From contig JAFRRR010000127.1 of the NCBI GenBank assembly GCA_017428035.1, forward strand, positions 1 through 64,000: a stretch of 64,000 bases of DNA, read 5' to 3'. Each line of letters begins with the position of its first letter. Positions within the stretch are counted from its first letter, which is position 1. Shown here in pieces: positions 33,047 through 41,389 of this stretch. A program made the translations under genes and the position numbers. Below the pieces are notes generated by a model. The model did not search any database and was not told the DNA's origin. It saw only the letters and a list, made by a program, of their open reading frames with translations. This DNA is from Bacteroidales bacterium (GTDB taxonomy: Bacteria; Bacteroidota; Bacteroidia; Bacteroidales; UBA932).

Positions 33047-35680
33047 TTAAAGTTTTGCAAGGCGTTCTTTCAGGGCAGCCAGTTTCTGAGTGGCGTCAGA
33101 CTGTTTCTTGCGTTCGTTTTCAACCACGGCAGCCGGGGCATTGGCCACGAAGCGCTCGTTGCCAAGCTTTGCATTCACGCCTTTGAGGAAGCCTTCGTAG
33201 CGGGTGATTTCTGCAATGATCTTCTCGCGCTCAGCCTCCACATCTATCATACCTTCCAGCGGCACGAAGAACTGGACAGTGCCCACCATAAACGATTCAC
33301 CGGAGGTGGCTTCGTCGGCGGCGGCGATGTCGCTGATGTTGGCCATCTTTTCAATGACAGGTGTCATTGATGCCGGCAGAGCGCCCTTGAACCGGAGCTG
33401 AAGAGCCTCCTTGGGAGAGATATTCTTCTTCTGGCGCAGTGCGCGCACCTCTACCACGGTGCCGGCGGCGATATTGAAGTCTTCAATTACCTTGGCATCG
33501 AACGGCTCGGCCTTAGGAGTGGAAGCATACATAATGGTCTCGCCCTCTTTGCGCTCTGCGATGTGCTGCCAGAGTTCCTCTGTGATGAACGGAGTGAACG
33601 GATGCAGCATCTTGAGCAGGGTCTCGAAGAAGCCGATGGTGGCGTTGAATGTCTCACGGTCCATAGCTTCGCCATAAGCGGGCTTCACAAGCTCCAGATA
33701 CCAGGCGCAGAAATCGTCCCAGAAGAGCTTGTAGGTGGTCATTATGGCATCGCTGATGCGGTATTTCGCATAATGGTCCTCTACTGAGGCAACAGCCTCG
33801 GAGAGTTTTGCCTTGAACCAGGAGACGGCCATTTTATTAACCTCGGGAGCGGGTTTGTCCTCTACCTTCCACATCTCGGTGAGACGGTAGGCGTTCCAGA
33901 CCTTGTTGCAGAAGTTGCGCCCCTGCTCTACCTGGCTCTCGTCGAACAGGATATCGTTGCCGGCGCTGGTGCAGAGCATCATACCCAGACGTACTGCGTC
34001 GGCTCCGTATTTGGCAATCAGATCCAGCGGGTCGGGCGAGTTGCCCAGACTCTTGGACATCTTGCGGCCCAGTTTGTCGCGGACGATACCGGTCAGGAAC
34101 ACATTGTGGAACGGAACGTCGTGCATAAATTCGTTGCCCGCCATAATCATTCTGGCAACCCAGAAGAAGAGGATATCGGGGCCGGTCACCAGGTCGCTGG
34201 TGGGATAATAATATGCCAGGTCGGCGTTGGGTTTGCTGTCGGGATGGCCGGCGCGATTGGTATCAAACACGCTGATGGGCCATAGCCAGCTGCTGAACCA
34301 GGTGTCCAGCACATCGGCATCCTGAATAAGCTCTTCAGCCTTGACAGAAGGATTCTTGGCACGGGCTTTCGCCAAAGCCTCCTGGGCATTGGGAGCAACC
34401 ACAAAGCTGCCGTCAGGCAGATAGTATGCGGGAATCCGCTGTCCCCACCAGAGCTGACGGGAGATACACCAGTCACGGACATTCTCCATCCAGTGGCGGT
34501 AGGTGTTGCGGTATTTGTCGGGAATCAGTTTGACCTTGCCGCTCTCTACGCTTTCAAGGGCGTCTTTTGCCAGGGCGTCCATTTTCAGGAACCACTGGGT
34601 GGACAGGCGCGGCTCAATCACGGCATTGGTACGCTCCGAGTAGCCAATAGGAGAAGTGTAGTCTTCTGTCTTGACCAGATTGCCAGCCTCTTCCAGCATC
34701 TTTTCTATCTTCTTGCGGGCGTCAAAACGGTCCTCTCCAACCAGAATCTGGGCTTTCTCGTTCAGACGGCCGTGGTCGTCTATGATATCCAGCACCTCCA
34801 GGTTGTGGCGCAGGCCAATCTCGTAGTCATTGACATCGTGGGCCGGGGTCACCTTGAGGCAGCCGGTACCAAAGTCCATCTCTACATAATCATCTTCAAT
34901 GACGGGGATTTCTTTGTTGATAAGGGGAATCAGCACTTTCTTGCCGTGCAGCCATTTGTGACGCTCGTCGGCGGGATTCACACAGATGGCGGCGTCGGCC
35001 ATAATGGTCTCGGGGCGGGTTGTGGCAATCACCAGAAACTTGTCTGTGGGTTTGCCGTTGCCGTCGCTGATGAAATATCTCAGATGATAGAATTTGCTCT
35101 GGGTGTCGCGGTGGATTACCTCCTCATCGCTCACTGCGGTCAGCCCCACGGGGTCCCAGTTTACCATACGGGCGCCGCGATAGATGTAACCCTTGTCGTA
35201 AAAATAGCAGAAGGTGTTTATCACAGCTTCGCTGAGCTCGGGATCCATAGTGAATTTGGTGCGGTCCCAGTCGCAGCTTGCGCCAAGTTTGCGCAGCTGC
35301 TTGAGGATGATGCCGCCGTGCTCTTCTTTCCACTCCCAGGCATATTTCAGAAACTCTTCGCGGGAAATATCCTCTTTGCTGATGCCCATATCGCGCAGCT
35401 TGGCTACCACCTTGTTTTCTGTTGCTATGGAGGCGTGGTCGGTGCCGGGCACCCAGCAGGCGTTCTTGCCGTCCATACGTGCCTTGCGCACCAGCACATC
35501 GTTTATTGTATTGTTCAGCACGTGGCCCATATGCAGTATACCCGTCACATTTGGCGGGGGAATAACTATGGTGTAGGGTTCGCGTGAGTCGGGTTCAGAA
35601 TGGAAAAACTTGTGGTCCAGCCAGTAGGCATACCACTTGTCTTCTACGTTCGTAGGATTGTATTTCGCTTCAAGCTCCAT
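33047..35680 (-). CDS. valS: Valyl-tRNA synthetase
   Basis: An 877-residue class I synthetase. The start at 35680 gives 'MELEAKYNPTNVEDKWYAYW'. The HIGH motif is 'PNVTGILHMGHVLNNTINDVL' near residue 45, and the KMSKS motif 'RKMSKSLGNSPDPLDLIAKYGAD' is near 525. An editing (CP1) domain sits between them, with an anticodon-binding domain after. A C-terminal coiled coil ends the protein ('DATQKLAALKERLAKL'), as usual for ValRS. The start codon is 10 nt after the maf stop, and it is followed by tatA 29 nt downstream. Confidence 0.97.
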   Translation of the reverse strand: MELEAKYNPTNVEDKWYAYWLDHKFFHSEPDSREPYTIVIPPPNVTGILHMGHVLNNTINDVLVRKARMDGKNACWVPGTDHASIATENKVVAKLRDMGISKEDISREEFLKYAWEWKEEHGGIILKQLRKLGASCDWDRTKFTMDPELSEAVINTFCYFYDKGYIYRGARMVNWDPVGLTAVSDEEVIHRDTQSKFYHLRYFISDGNGKPTDKFLVIATTRPETIMADAAICVNPADERHKWLHGKKVLIPLINKEIPVIEDDYVEMDFGTGCLKVTPAHDVNDYEIGLRHNLEVLDIIDDHGRLNEKAQILVGEDRFDARKKIEKMLEEAGNLVKTEDYTSPIGYSERTNAVIEPRLSTQWFLKMDALAKDALESVESGKVKLIPDKYRNTYRHWMENVRDWCISRQLWWGQRIPAYYLPDGSFVVAPNAQEALAKARAKNPSVKAEELIQDADVLDTWFSSWLWPISVFDTNRAGHPDSKPNADLAYYYPTSDLVTGPDILFFWVARMIMAGNEFMHDVPFHNVFLTGIVRDKLGRKMSKSLGNSPDPLDLIAKYGADAVRLGMMLCTSAGNDILFDESQVEQGRNFCNKVWNAYRLTEMWKVEDKPAPEVNKMAVSWFKAKLSEAVASVEDHYAKYRISDAIMTTYKLFWDDFCAWYLELVKPAYGEAMDRETFNATIGFFETLLKMLHPFTPFITEELWQHIAERKEGETIMYASTPKAEPFDAKVIEDFNIAAGTVVEVRALRQKKNISPKEALQLRFKGALPASMTPVIEKMANISDIAAADEATSGESFMVGTVQFFVPLEGMIDVEAEREKIIAEITRYEGFLKGVNAKLGNERFVANAPAAVVENERKKQSDATQKLAALKERLAKL

Positions 35681-35690
35681 TGTAATAATG

Positions 35691-36275
35691 CTATAATCTC
35701 GCAAATTTAATCAATTCATCATAAACTTTATGCACCGGAAAGCCCATTACATTATAAAAAGAACCTTCGATTCCAGTGCAGGCTGCATAACCCAGCCACT
35801 CCTGGATACCATAGGCACCAGCCTTGTCGTATGGCTTGCAGGTATCCACATAATATTCAATCTCTTCTTCTGTCATTTCACGGAAAGTAACCAGCGTGGT
35901 GTCGGACACTGTTTCTTCGTGATTGCGATCGCGCACGGTCACTGCGGTGATGACTTCGTGGGTGCGGCCGGAAAGACGGCGCAGCATATCCACAGCCTCT
36001 TCCCTGCTGTGAGGCTTGCCCATTATATAGCTGTCCAGCAACACCATAGTGTCTGAGGTGATGAGTATCTCATCATCTTCCAACGGGCGGTGGAAGCAGC
36101 GCGACTTGCCTTCTGACATATGGGCGGGAACTTCGCAGTGAGGCATATCATCTGGAAAAACTTCCACGAAGTCGGTGCCGGTATCCACTGTAAAGTCAAC
36201 ATCCAACCCTGCAAGCAGTTGCCTGCGACGGGGTGAATTGCTGGCCAAAATCACTTTCTTGCCGTGTAAATCCAT
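35691..36275 (-). CDS. Maf family nucleotide pyrophosphatase
   Basis: A 194-residue cytoplasmic enzyme hydrolysing non-canonical nucleoside triphosphates (dTTP/UTP or m7GTP types). Diagnostic motifs are 'VILASNSPRRRQLLAGLDVDF' at residue 8, 'ILITSDTMVLLDSYIMGKPHSREEA' near 70 and 'YDKAGAYGIQEW' near 150. It is the first gene of the maf-valS-tatA-tatC-abcF-rlmB run. Maf proteins are commonly implicated in house-cleaning and in division arrest. Confidence 0.92.
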   Translation of the reverse strand: MDLHGKKVILASNSPRRRQLLAGLDVDFTVDTGTDFVEVFPDDMPHCEVPAHMSEGKSRCFHRPLEDDEILITSDTMVLLDSYIMGKPHSREEAVDMLRRLSGRTHEVITAVTVRDRNHEETVSDTTLVTFREMTEEEIEYYVDTCKPYDKAGAYGIQEWLGYAACTGIEGSFYNVMGFPVHKVYDELIKFARL

Positions 36276-36282
36276 AAGGCTG

Positions 36283-36315
36283 CGAATTTACTTATTTTGA
36301 TTAACTTTGTCAAAA
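36283..36315 (-). promoter_or_regulatory. Promoter of the maf operon
   Basis: On the minus strand TTTTG (36315-36311), a 20-nt spacer, then TAAATTCG (36290-36283, TAnnTTyG). The box ends 7 nt before the maf ATG. It interleaves with the divergent GH110 promoter. Confidence 0.55.
36302..36309 (+). promoter_or_regulatory. -7 promoter box of the GH110-like gene
   Basis: TAACTTTG is an exact -7 box. The predicted transcript start near 36316 coincides with an in-frame ATG at 36317, which favours the ATG at 36332 as the true start. Confidence 0.5.
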
Positions 36316-36331
36316 TATGCTGTATAACTCT

Positions 36332-38026
36332 ATGAAAAAGACACTCTTCGCCGTTTGCGCCATCTTGGTGGCGCTGCTTGCCTCCTGTACCAAAGGCGGC
36401 ACCACAGTTTCTGTAAAGGATTTCGGAGCCATCCCCGACGATGGCCTTAACGATGCCGATGCCCTGCGCAAGGCGGCAGAATATTGCCGCGAACACGCCG
36501 GAACCACGCTGGTTTTCCCGGCCGGCGTATATGATTTCTCCGACCCCGAAGCTGCCAGGATAGAGCGCGAGGCGATAGACGGCACCTACGGCTTTGGCCT
36601 TCAGGTGCAGCGCTACCTGTTTATCCCCACCAAGCCGTATGTCACCGGTCTGGACTTTACCGGAGCAAAAGATCTCACAATAGAGGCCTACGGCGCCAAA
36701 CTTATGGTAGAGGGATGGATGGAGTTGCTGGCCTTTATCCGTTGCAAGAATGTCACCGTGAAGGGCCTTCAGATAGACTACAAACGACACAACAACATAG
36801 AGGCGGTGATCACCGCAATCAACGGCGACACCGTAGAGGCTGAATTCGATCCCGAATATTACAAATACAGCGACAAGGTGGTCCAGGGCCGCACCGAGTT
36901 CTACAGCCCTGCATCAGGCTTTTTCTTTGATGCCGACGGCGGACTGGCCGGCACCCCGTCTCCCGGCAAGGTGCTCTACAAGTTCACCAAGTGCACCGCC
37001 AAGGTCGGCGACATTCTGGTCATCAAGCACGGCGGTCACTACCGCCCCTGCTATATGCTGCGCGAGAGCGAGAATGTAACCCTCAAGGATATCATCATTT
37101 ACAGTTTCCCAGGTATGGGCGTCGTGGGCCACGAAACCACCGACATACTTCTGGACCACATCCAGATAATCCCCTACCCTGGCCGCTACACCAGCACCAC
37201 AACAGATGCCACCCACTTCACATCTTGCCGCGGCACCATCACCATCCAGAACTGTATGTTCCGCGGCTGCCTGGACGACTGCACAAATATCCACAATTAC
37301 TATTGGTACCCTTACTCACAGGAAGACCCCAACAAGGTTGAAATCCGCGTAGAGAAGGCCGACCTTCACGCCCAGTCGCTGGATTATCCCCACAAAGGTG
37401 ACACCCTTCACCTTATAAACCGCCACGACCTGGAGCATTTTGACAAGTTTGTGGTTCGCGATATTGACACCTCCTGGGTAGACTGGAAGGTGGTCGTAAC
37501 TCTGGACAAGCCCATCACCAAAGAGCAGTGCGACAGCTGCTTCCTCTACAACAACACCTTCGCCTACGCCAACATCGTGAATAACACAGTGATATCCAAG
37601 TGCGGCCGCGCATTTTACGTGAAGGTTCCCCGCGCCTACGTGGGCTACAACAAGATTATGAAAACCTCTATGAGCGCTCTCAAACTTGGCGGCGAACTCT
37701 GGTGGCACGAGGCGGGCCCTATGCGTGATATGGTTGTGGAGCACAACTACATTGCCAACTGCAACATCCTTTACACAATCTGTACTGGTCCTGACTGGGA
37801 CGGTTCTGTTATATACGTCACTTCCGACGTAGAGCGGCACGGGCCTTATGTGAATTCCGGCCTTGTGGTCCGCAACAATGTATTTACCGACAACTACGGC
37901 ACCGAAGTAGTGCTCAACGACTGCGAGAACTGCCAGTTCTACGATAACGTCTGCAGCGACTTCGGCATCAGGGAAGTCCACTGCAGCAACATCACCGTAG
38001 ATGGCAAACCCAACATCTCAAGATAA
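36332..38026 (+). CDS. GH110-like right-handed beta-helix lipoprotein (putative alpha-1,3-galactosidase)
   Basis: A 564-residue lipoprotein counted from Met at 36332 ('MKKTLFAVCAILVALLASC', lipobox Cys19). Residues ~25-60 ('VSVKDFGAIPDDGLNDADALRKA') and the repeats after them form a pectate-lyase-like beta-helix. The central stretch 'TTDATHFTSCRGTITIQNC' followed by 'FRGCLDDCTNIHNYY' (about residues 290-330) closely resembles the catalytic zone of GH110 blood-group-B alpha-1,3-galactosidases, where the paired Asp act. I call the family with moderate confidence and the substrate not at all. It is followed 3 nt later by a GH28-like gene. Confidence 0.65.
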   Translation: MKKTLFAVCAILVALLASCTKGGTTVSVKDFGAIPDDGLNDADALRKAAEYCREHAGTTLVFPAGVYDFSDPEAARIEREAIDGTYGFGLQVQRYLFIPTKPYVTGLDFTGAKDLTIEAYGAKLMVEGWMELLAFIRCKNVTVKGLQIDYKRHNNIEAVITAINGDTVEAEFDPEYYKYSDKVVQGRTEFYSPASGFFFDADGGLAGTPSPGKVLYKFTKCTAKVGDILVIKHGGHYRPCYMLRESENVTLKDIIIYSFPGMGVVGHETTDILLDHIQIIPYPGRYTSTTTDATHFTSCRGTITIQNCMFRGCLDDCTNIHNYYWYPYSQEDPNKVEIRVEKADLHAQSLDYPHKGDTLHLINRHDLEHFDKFVVRDIDTSWVDWKVVVTLDKPITKEQCDSCFLYNNTFAYANIVNNTVISKCGRAFYVKVPRAYVGYNKIMKTSMSALKLGGELWWHEAGPMRDMVVEHNYIANCNILYTICTGPDWDGSVIYVTSDVERHGPYVNSGLVVRNNVFTDNYGTEVVLNDCENCQFYDNVCSDFGIREVHCSNITVDGKPNISR

Positions 38027-38029
38027 GCT

Positions 38030-39337
38030 ATGAAGAGAATCGCCATACTAGCTCTTGCCTTTTCTCTGCTGGCCTTCCCGGCCCAGGCAAAGGATATCAA
38101 CGTAAAGTCGTTAGGCGCCAAGGCCGACGGTAAAACCAAGGTCACAAAGAGCATCCAGAAGGCGATTGACGCCGTTTCGGCTGCCGGCGGCGGGCGGGTG
38201 ACACTCTCCGGCGGCACCTTCCTCTCAGGCCCCATCGAAATCAAGAGCGGTGTGGAGCTTTTTATAGACGCGGACGCGGTGCTGCTGGCCTCTCCCGACA
38301 TCAGCGATTTCCCAGACCGCACTGATGCAAGGCACTACAATTCGAAGAATCTGCCCCGCAAGCGCAATGCCGCCTTCATCTTTGCCGATGAGGCAGAGAA
38401 CATAGCAATAAGCGGCCGTGGCACCATAGACTGCAACGGCACCCATCACGTCAGCAGGATTCCCGACGAAGAGTACACAGGAGGATGGACCTTCCGCCGC
38501 ATCCATCCTACAGAGAAAACACTGCCGCGGGTGGTGTTCTTTGCCGGCTGCAGGAATGTCTCGGTGACCGACGTCACAATGGTGAACCAGCCCGCCGGCT
38601 GGAGCTACTGGATACACGACTGCGACTATGTGGTTTTTGACCGCTGCAAGATACTGTCGGATATGCGATATCCCAACAACGACGGCATACACATCAACTG
38701 CTCCAGGGACGTGACGGTTTCCAACTGCTTTATAGAGGCTGGCGACGACGCCATAATAGTGCGCGCCAACAGCCGCTCGCTCAAGGAGCCAAAGAGCTGC
38801 GAAAGAGTCCTGGTCACCAACTGTACGCTCAAGTCCTGGGCATACGCCATCCGCCTGGGTTGGTCCAACGACGGCGTGATGCGAAACTGCATCTTCTCTA
38901 ACCTGACCATCACCCACAGCTGGCTGGGCATCGGAATGGACTTCCCCCGCGCCGGCTACAACAACGATTTTGGTCAGGAATACAGCTATATCGAGGATAT
39001 TCTCTTCTCAAACATCATTATGGACTACATCTACGAGTGCCCCATACATATGTATGTCGCGCCGGAAGATGTGCTGTTCAAGGGCATCCGCAACATCCGC
39101 TTCACAGATATCCACGCCCGCAGCCTCTGCGGCATAGAGATATTCTCTCCCGAAGAGCATCCGTTCGAGAATCTGGTGTTCACCAACTGCTCTTTCACCA
39201 AGGTTCCGCCCAGTGAATTCACGCTGGACGAAGACACCCAGAAGCGCCGCGACGCAATGGGCGAAGGCGACTGCCGCGGATCCCATATAGAGAACGTGGG
39301 GGGCCTCGTCTTCAACAACACGGTGTTTGACGAATAG
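38030..39337 (+). CDS. GH28-like polygalacturonase-family protein, exported
   Basis: A 435-residue exported beta-helix protein with signal peptide 'MKRIAILALAFSLLAFPAQA'. Then comes 'INVKSLGAKADGKTKVTKSIQKAID', the standard start of GH28. Of the four GH28 motifs, Asn-Asn-Asp-Gly ('YPNNDGIHIN', for NTD) and Gly-Asp-Asp ('EAGDDAIIVRAN') are present. The usual His-Gly motif is replaced by 'WAYAIRLGWSNDG', and no clear Arg-Ile-Lys is seen. Activity on ordinary polygalacturonan is therefore doubtful. The start is 3 nt after the GH110-like stop (co-transcribed). Its last base abuts the GH36 stop at 39338. Confidence 0.8.
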   Translation: MKRIAILALAFSLLAFPAQAKDINVKSLGAKADGKTKVTKSIQKAIDAVSAAGGGRVTLSGGTFLSGPIEIKSGVELFIDADAVLLASPDISDFPDRTDARHYNSKNLPRKRNAAFIFADEAENIAISGRGTIDCNGTHHVSRIPDEEYTGGWTFRRIHPTEKTLPRVVFFAGCRNVSVTDVTMVNQPAGWSYWIHDCDYVVFDRCKILSDMRYPNNDGIHINCSRDVTVSNCFIEAGDDAIIVRANSRSLKEPKSCERVLVTNCTLKSWAYAIRLGWSNDGVMRNCIFSNLTITHSWLGIGMDFPRAGYNNDFGQEYSYIEDILFSNIIMDYIYECPIHMYVAPEDVLFKGIRNIRFTDIHARSLCGIEIFSPEEHPFENLVFTNCSFTKVPPSEFTLDEDTQKRRDAMGEGDCRGSHIENVGGLVFNNTVFDE

Positions 39338-41368
39338 CTACAGCTTCCTGTACTCAATAAGTGCAGAGCCGGGACGGGATTTGATTGTAAGGGGGTAAGC
39401 CATCAGCTTGCTCCCTTTCATTTTTATGGTCTTGAGTTTTTTGAAGCTCTCTCCATAAATGTCTACCTCATATTTTGCATTCGGGTCCAGGCCTTTCAGG
39501 TTTAGTTCGGCTGTCAGAATCGGAGATTCGTCACGCCGGAACACGAGGGCCACCCCATCCCCTTCTTCGGGACGATTGTACTGATATGCACACCACTCGT
39601 CATAGGCATAAGAATGGAAAATGAGCGGATAGAAATCGCCGTAGAAATACTTTCTGAGTCGCTTAACCTCATTTATTCCGTCGTGAACAAGGCTGTTGTC
39701 GTAATTGTCGGGCCGGTTGTCGTCGTTGAACAGCAGGCCGTTATTGAAGCCGCTTCGGATGTAATAGGGTGCATTGCCCAGGCAGGCGCAAGAGGACTGG
39801 ATTATGTACTGGTTCAGGCAGACGTTGTTGCACTGATTCAGTACGGCCATATCCTTGTAGTCCCATCCGTTGGCCCAGACGCCGTTGTCGGTGCGCCAGA
39901 GCGAAATGGAGCGGCTGCTGGTCTCAAGGTCGATTCTGGAGCCACCGCCGCAGCAATTGTCTATCAAAAGGCCGGGATTGTTCTGTCGAAGCGCATCCCA
40001 AAGCTTGTAGATGCCCTCTACCTGCCGTATTTCCAGAATACCCACCCTGTCGGGATCCTGTTGCTGGCGGATCTGCTCCATAGTATATCCCGAATCGGTT
40101 CTCCAGACATCAATGCCCCAGGCCTTAATGCAGTCGTCCATATACTTGGTCATATAGGCTAGTGCATCCGGGTTGCCGAGATTGAAAAAACCGCCCTGGC
40201 CACCTTCTGGCACAATCCATTCGGGATGTTGCTTGAGAATCAGTGATGTGGAGGTTATCATCTCCGGCGCAAACCAGCACAGGAACTTGAGTCCCATTGC
40301 CTTGGCATAATCGGATACATCCTTCACTCCATTTGGGAAACGCTCCAGGTCGATTGGCGTCTCTATCGGATAGACATAATTGCCCATTCCAGCAGGGAAG
40401 CCGCCCTTGTGCCACCAGGCGTCCAGCCAGTAGACTTCGAATCCGAGATTATGCTGCCGGATGGTATTCAGATAAGACTTTTCGTTGTCTGCAGTGGTGG
40501 TATTGTCCTGATGATTGCTGGATGTCATATGCGAGATGGGAACCCGCTGCAGCTGGCCGTTATATCTCGGGCTGACATAATTGATCATAGTCCGGCGGAA
40601 CTGGTTTATACCGTCTGCCCTGGTGCCACCCTCCCAGAACACCAACAGGATCCTGGGACTGCGAATCTCTTCATAAGGATAGAGGAATGTGTTCAGTTCG
40701 CTCATCTGGGCTGTGGTGTGGACCTGGCCGCCGTGCAGTTCCACCAGAGAGTTCCATTTGCCGCTCCAGCCGATTGCGGTCACGAATCCCCCGCCGGGGT
40801 ATGTAATGTCGTAGAACGGGAAAGCGCCTGAAGAAGAGTATGCCGACATCGGGCCGAATTCAACCTTATCCCCTTCCAGATACAGGGCGTCTTCGATAGG
40901 CATAAAATCTTCTTTGTTAAACCGCATATAACCCTTGGTACCTTGCAGCCGGTTAAGTACGGCAGAGGGCGAGCTGAAAGTATAGTCCAGAGCCTTGAGA
41001 TTGCTGATTATCGGAGAATTACCGCTGCCGCAGTTCTTGACGTAGAGAGTGTAATCTATTCCGCCCGACAAGGTATAAATATTGACCTTGGCCGTAATCT
41101 CAAGGCCGGTGGCTGGATCTGAATACACCGCCGTGCGCAGAATCCGGTCTCCCAGAGTCCGGTCTGTTGTGGAACACTTCCAGCTCTTCAGGCATTCACT
41201 TGAATGGACACCGCCATATTCAAACGAAAACGGCGCATATGTCACAGAATCGAAACTCCCTACAGGAAACAGTTTGTCGGCCATTTGCCTGTTGAAGGCG
41301 GCGGAATTACCGCCAAAGCCGCAAACATATGTCAGCATTGCGGCCACTAAAACGAACAGTCTTTTCAT
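39338..41368 (-). CDS. GH36-type alpha-galactosidase
   Basis: A 676-residue exported enzyme (hydrophobic signal 'RLFVLVAAMLTYVCGFGG'). Residues ~30-280 form a beta-sandwich and a TIM barrel follows. Barrel motifs seen are 'VYWLDAWWHKGGFPAG' near 310, 'LKFLCWFAPEMITS' near 360 (GH36 'GLWFEPEM' region), the likely nucleophile Asp in 'IDVWRTDSGYT' near 425, and 'NCCGGGSRIDLETSSRSISLWRTDN' near 475 with the acid/base Asp. The Trp-Asp of typical members is Trp-Arg-Thr-Asp here. It likely releases terminal alpha-galactose. It is convergent with the GH28-like gene and 21 nt downstream of the DUF2207 gene. Confidence 0.8.
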   Translation of the reverse strand: MKRLFVLVAAMLTYVCGFGGNSAAFNRQMADKLFPVGSFDSVTYAPFSFEYGGVHSSECLKSWKCSTTDRTLGDRILRTAVYSDPATGLEITAKVNIYTLSGGIDYTLYVKNCGSGNSPIISNLKALDYTFSSPSAVLNRLQGTKGYMRFNKEDFMPIEDALYLEGDKVEFGPMSAYSSSGAFPFYDITYPGGGFVTAIGWSGKWNSLVELHGGQVHTTAQMSELNTFLYPYEEIRSPRILLVFWEGGTRADGINQFRRTMINYVSPRYNGQLQRVPISHMTSSNHQDNTTTADNEKSYLNTIRQHNLGFEVYWLDAWWHKGGFPAGMGNYVYPIETPIDLERFPNGVKDVSDYAKAMGLKFLCWFAPEMITSTSLILKQHPEWIVPEGGQGGFFNLGNPDALAYMTKYMDDCIKAWGIDVWRTDSGYTMEQIRQQQDPDRVGILEIRQVEGIYKLWDALRQNNPGLLIDNCCGGGSRIDLETSSRSISLWRTDNGVWANGWDYKDMAVLNQCNNVCLNQYIIQSSCACLGNAPYYIRSGFNNGLLFNDDNRPDNYDNSLVHDGINEVKRLRKYFYGDFYPLIFHSYAYDEWCAYQYNRPEEGDGVALVFRRDESPILTAELNLKGLDPNAKYEVDIYGESFKKLKTIKMKGSKLMAYPLTIKSRPGSALIEYRKL

Positions 41369-41389
41369 AGAGAACGCTTGCTAATTACA

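Noticed and set aside
34493-35587. A 364-codon open frame on the plus strand
   Set aside because: It is antisense to valS; no start-site signal or domain.
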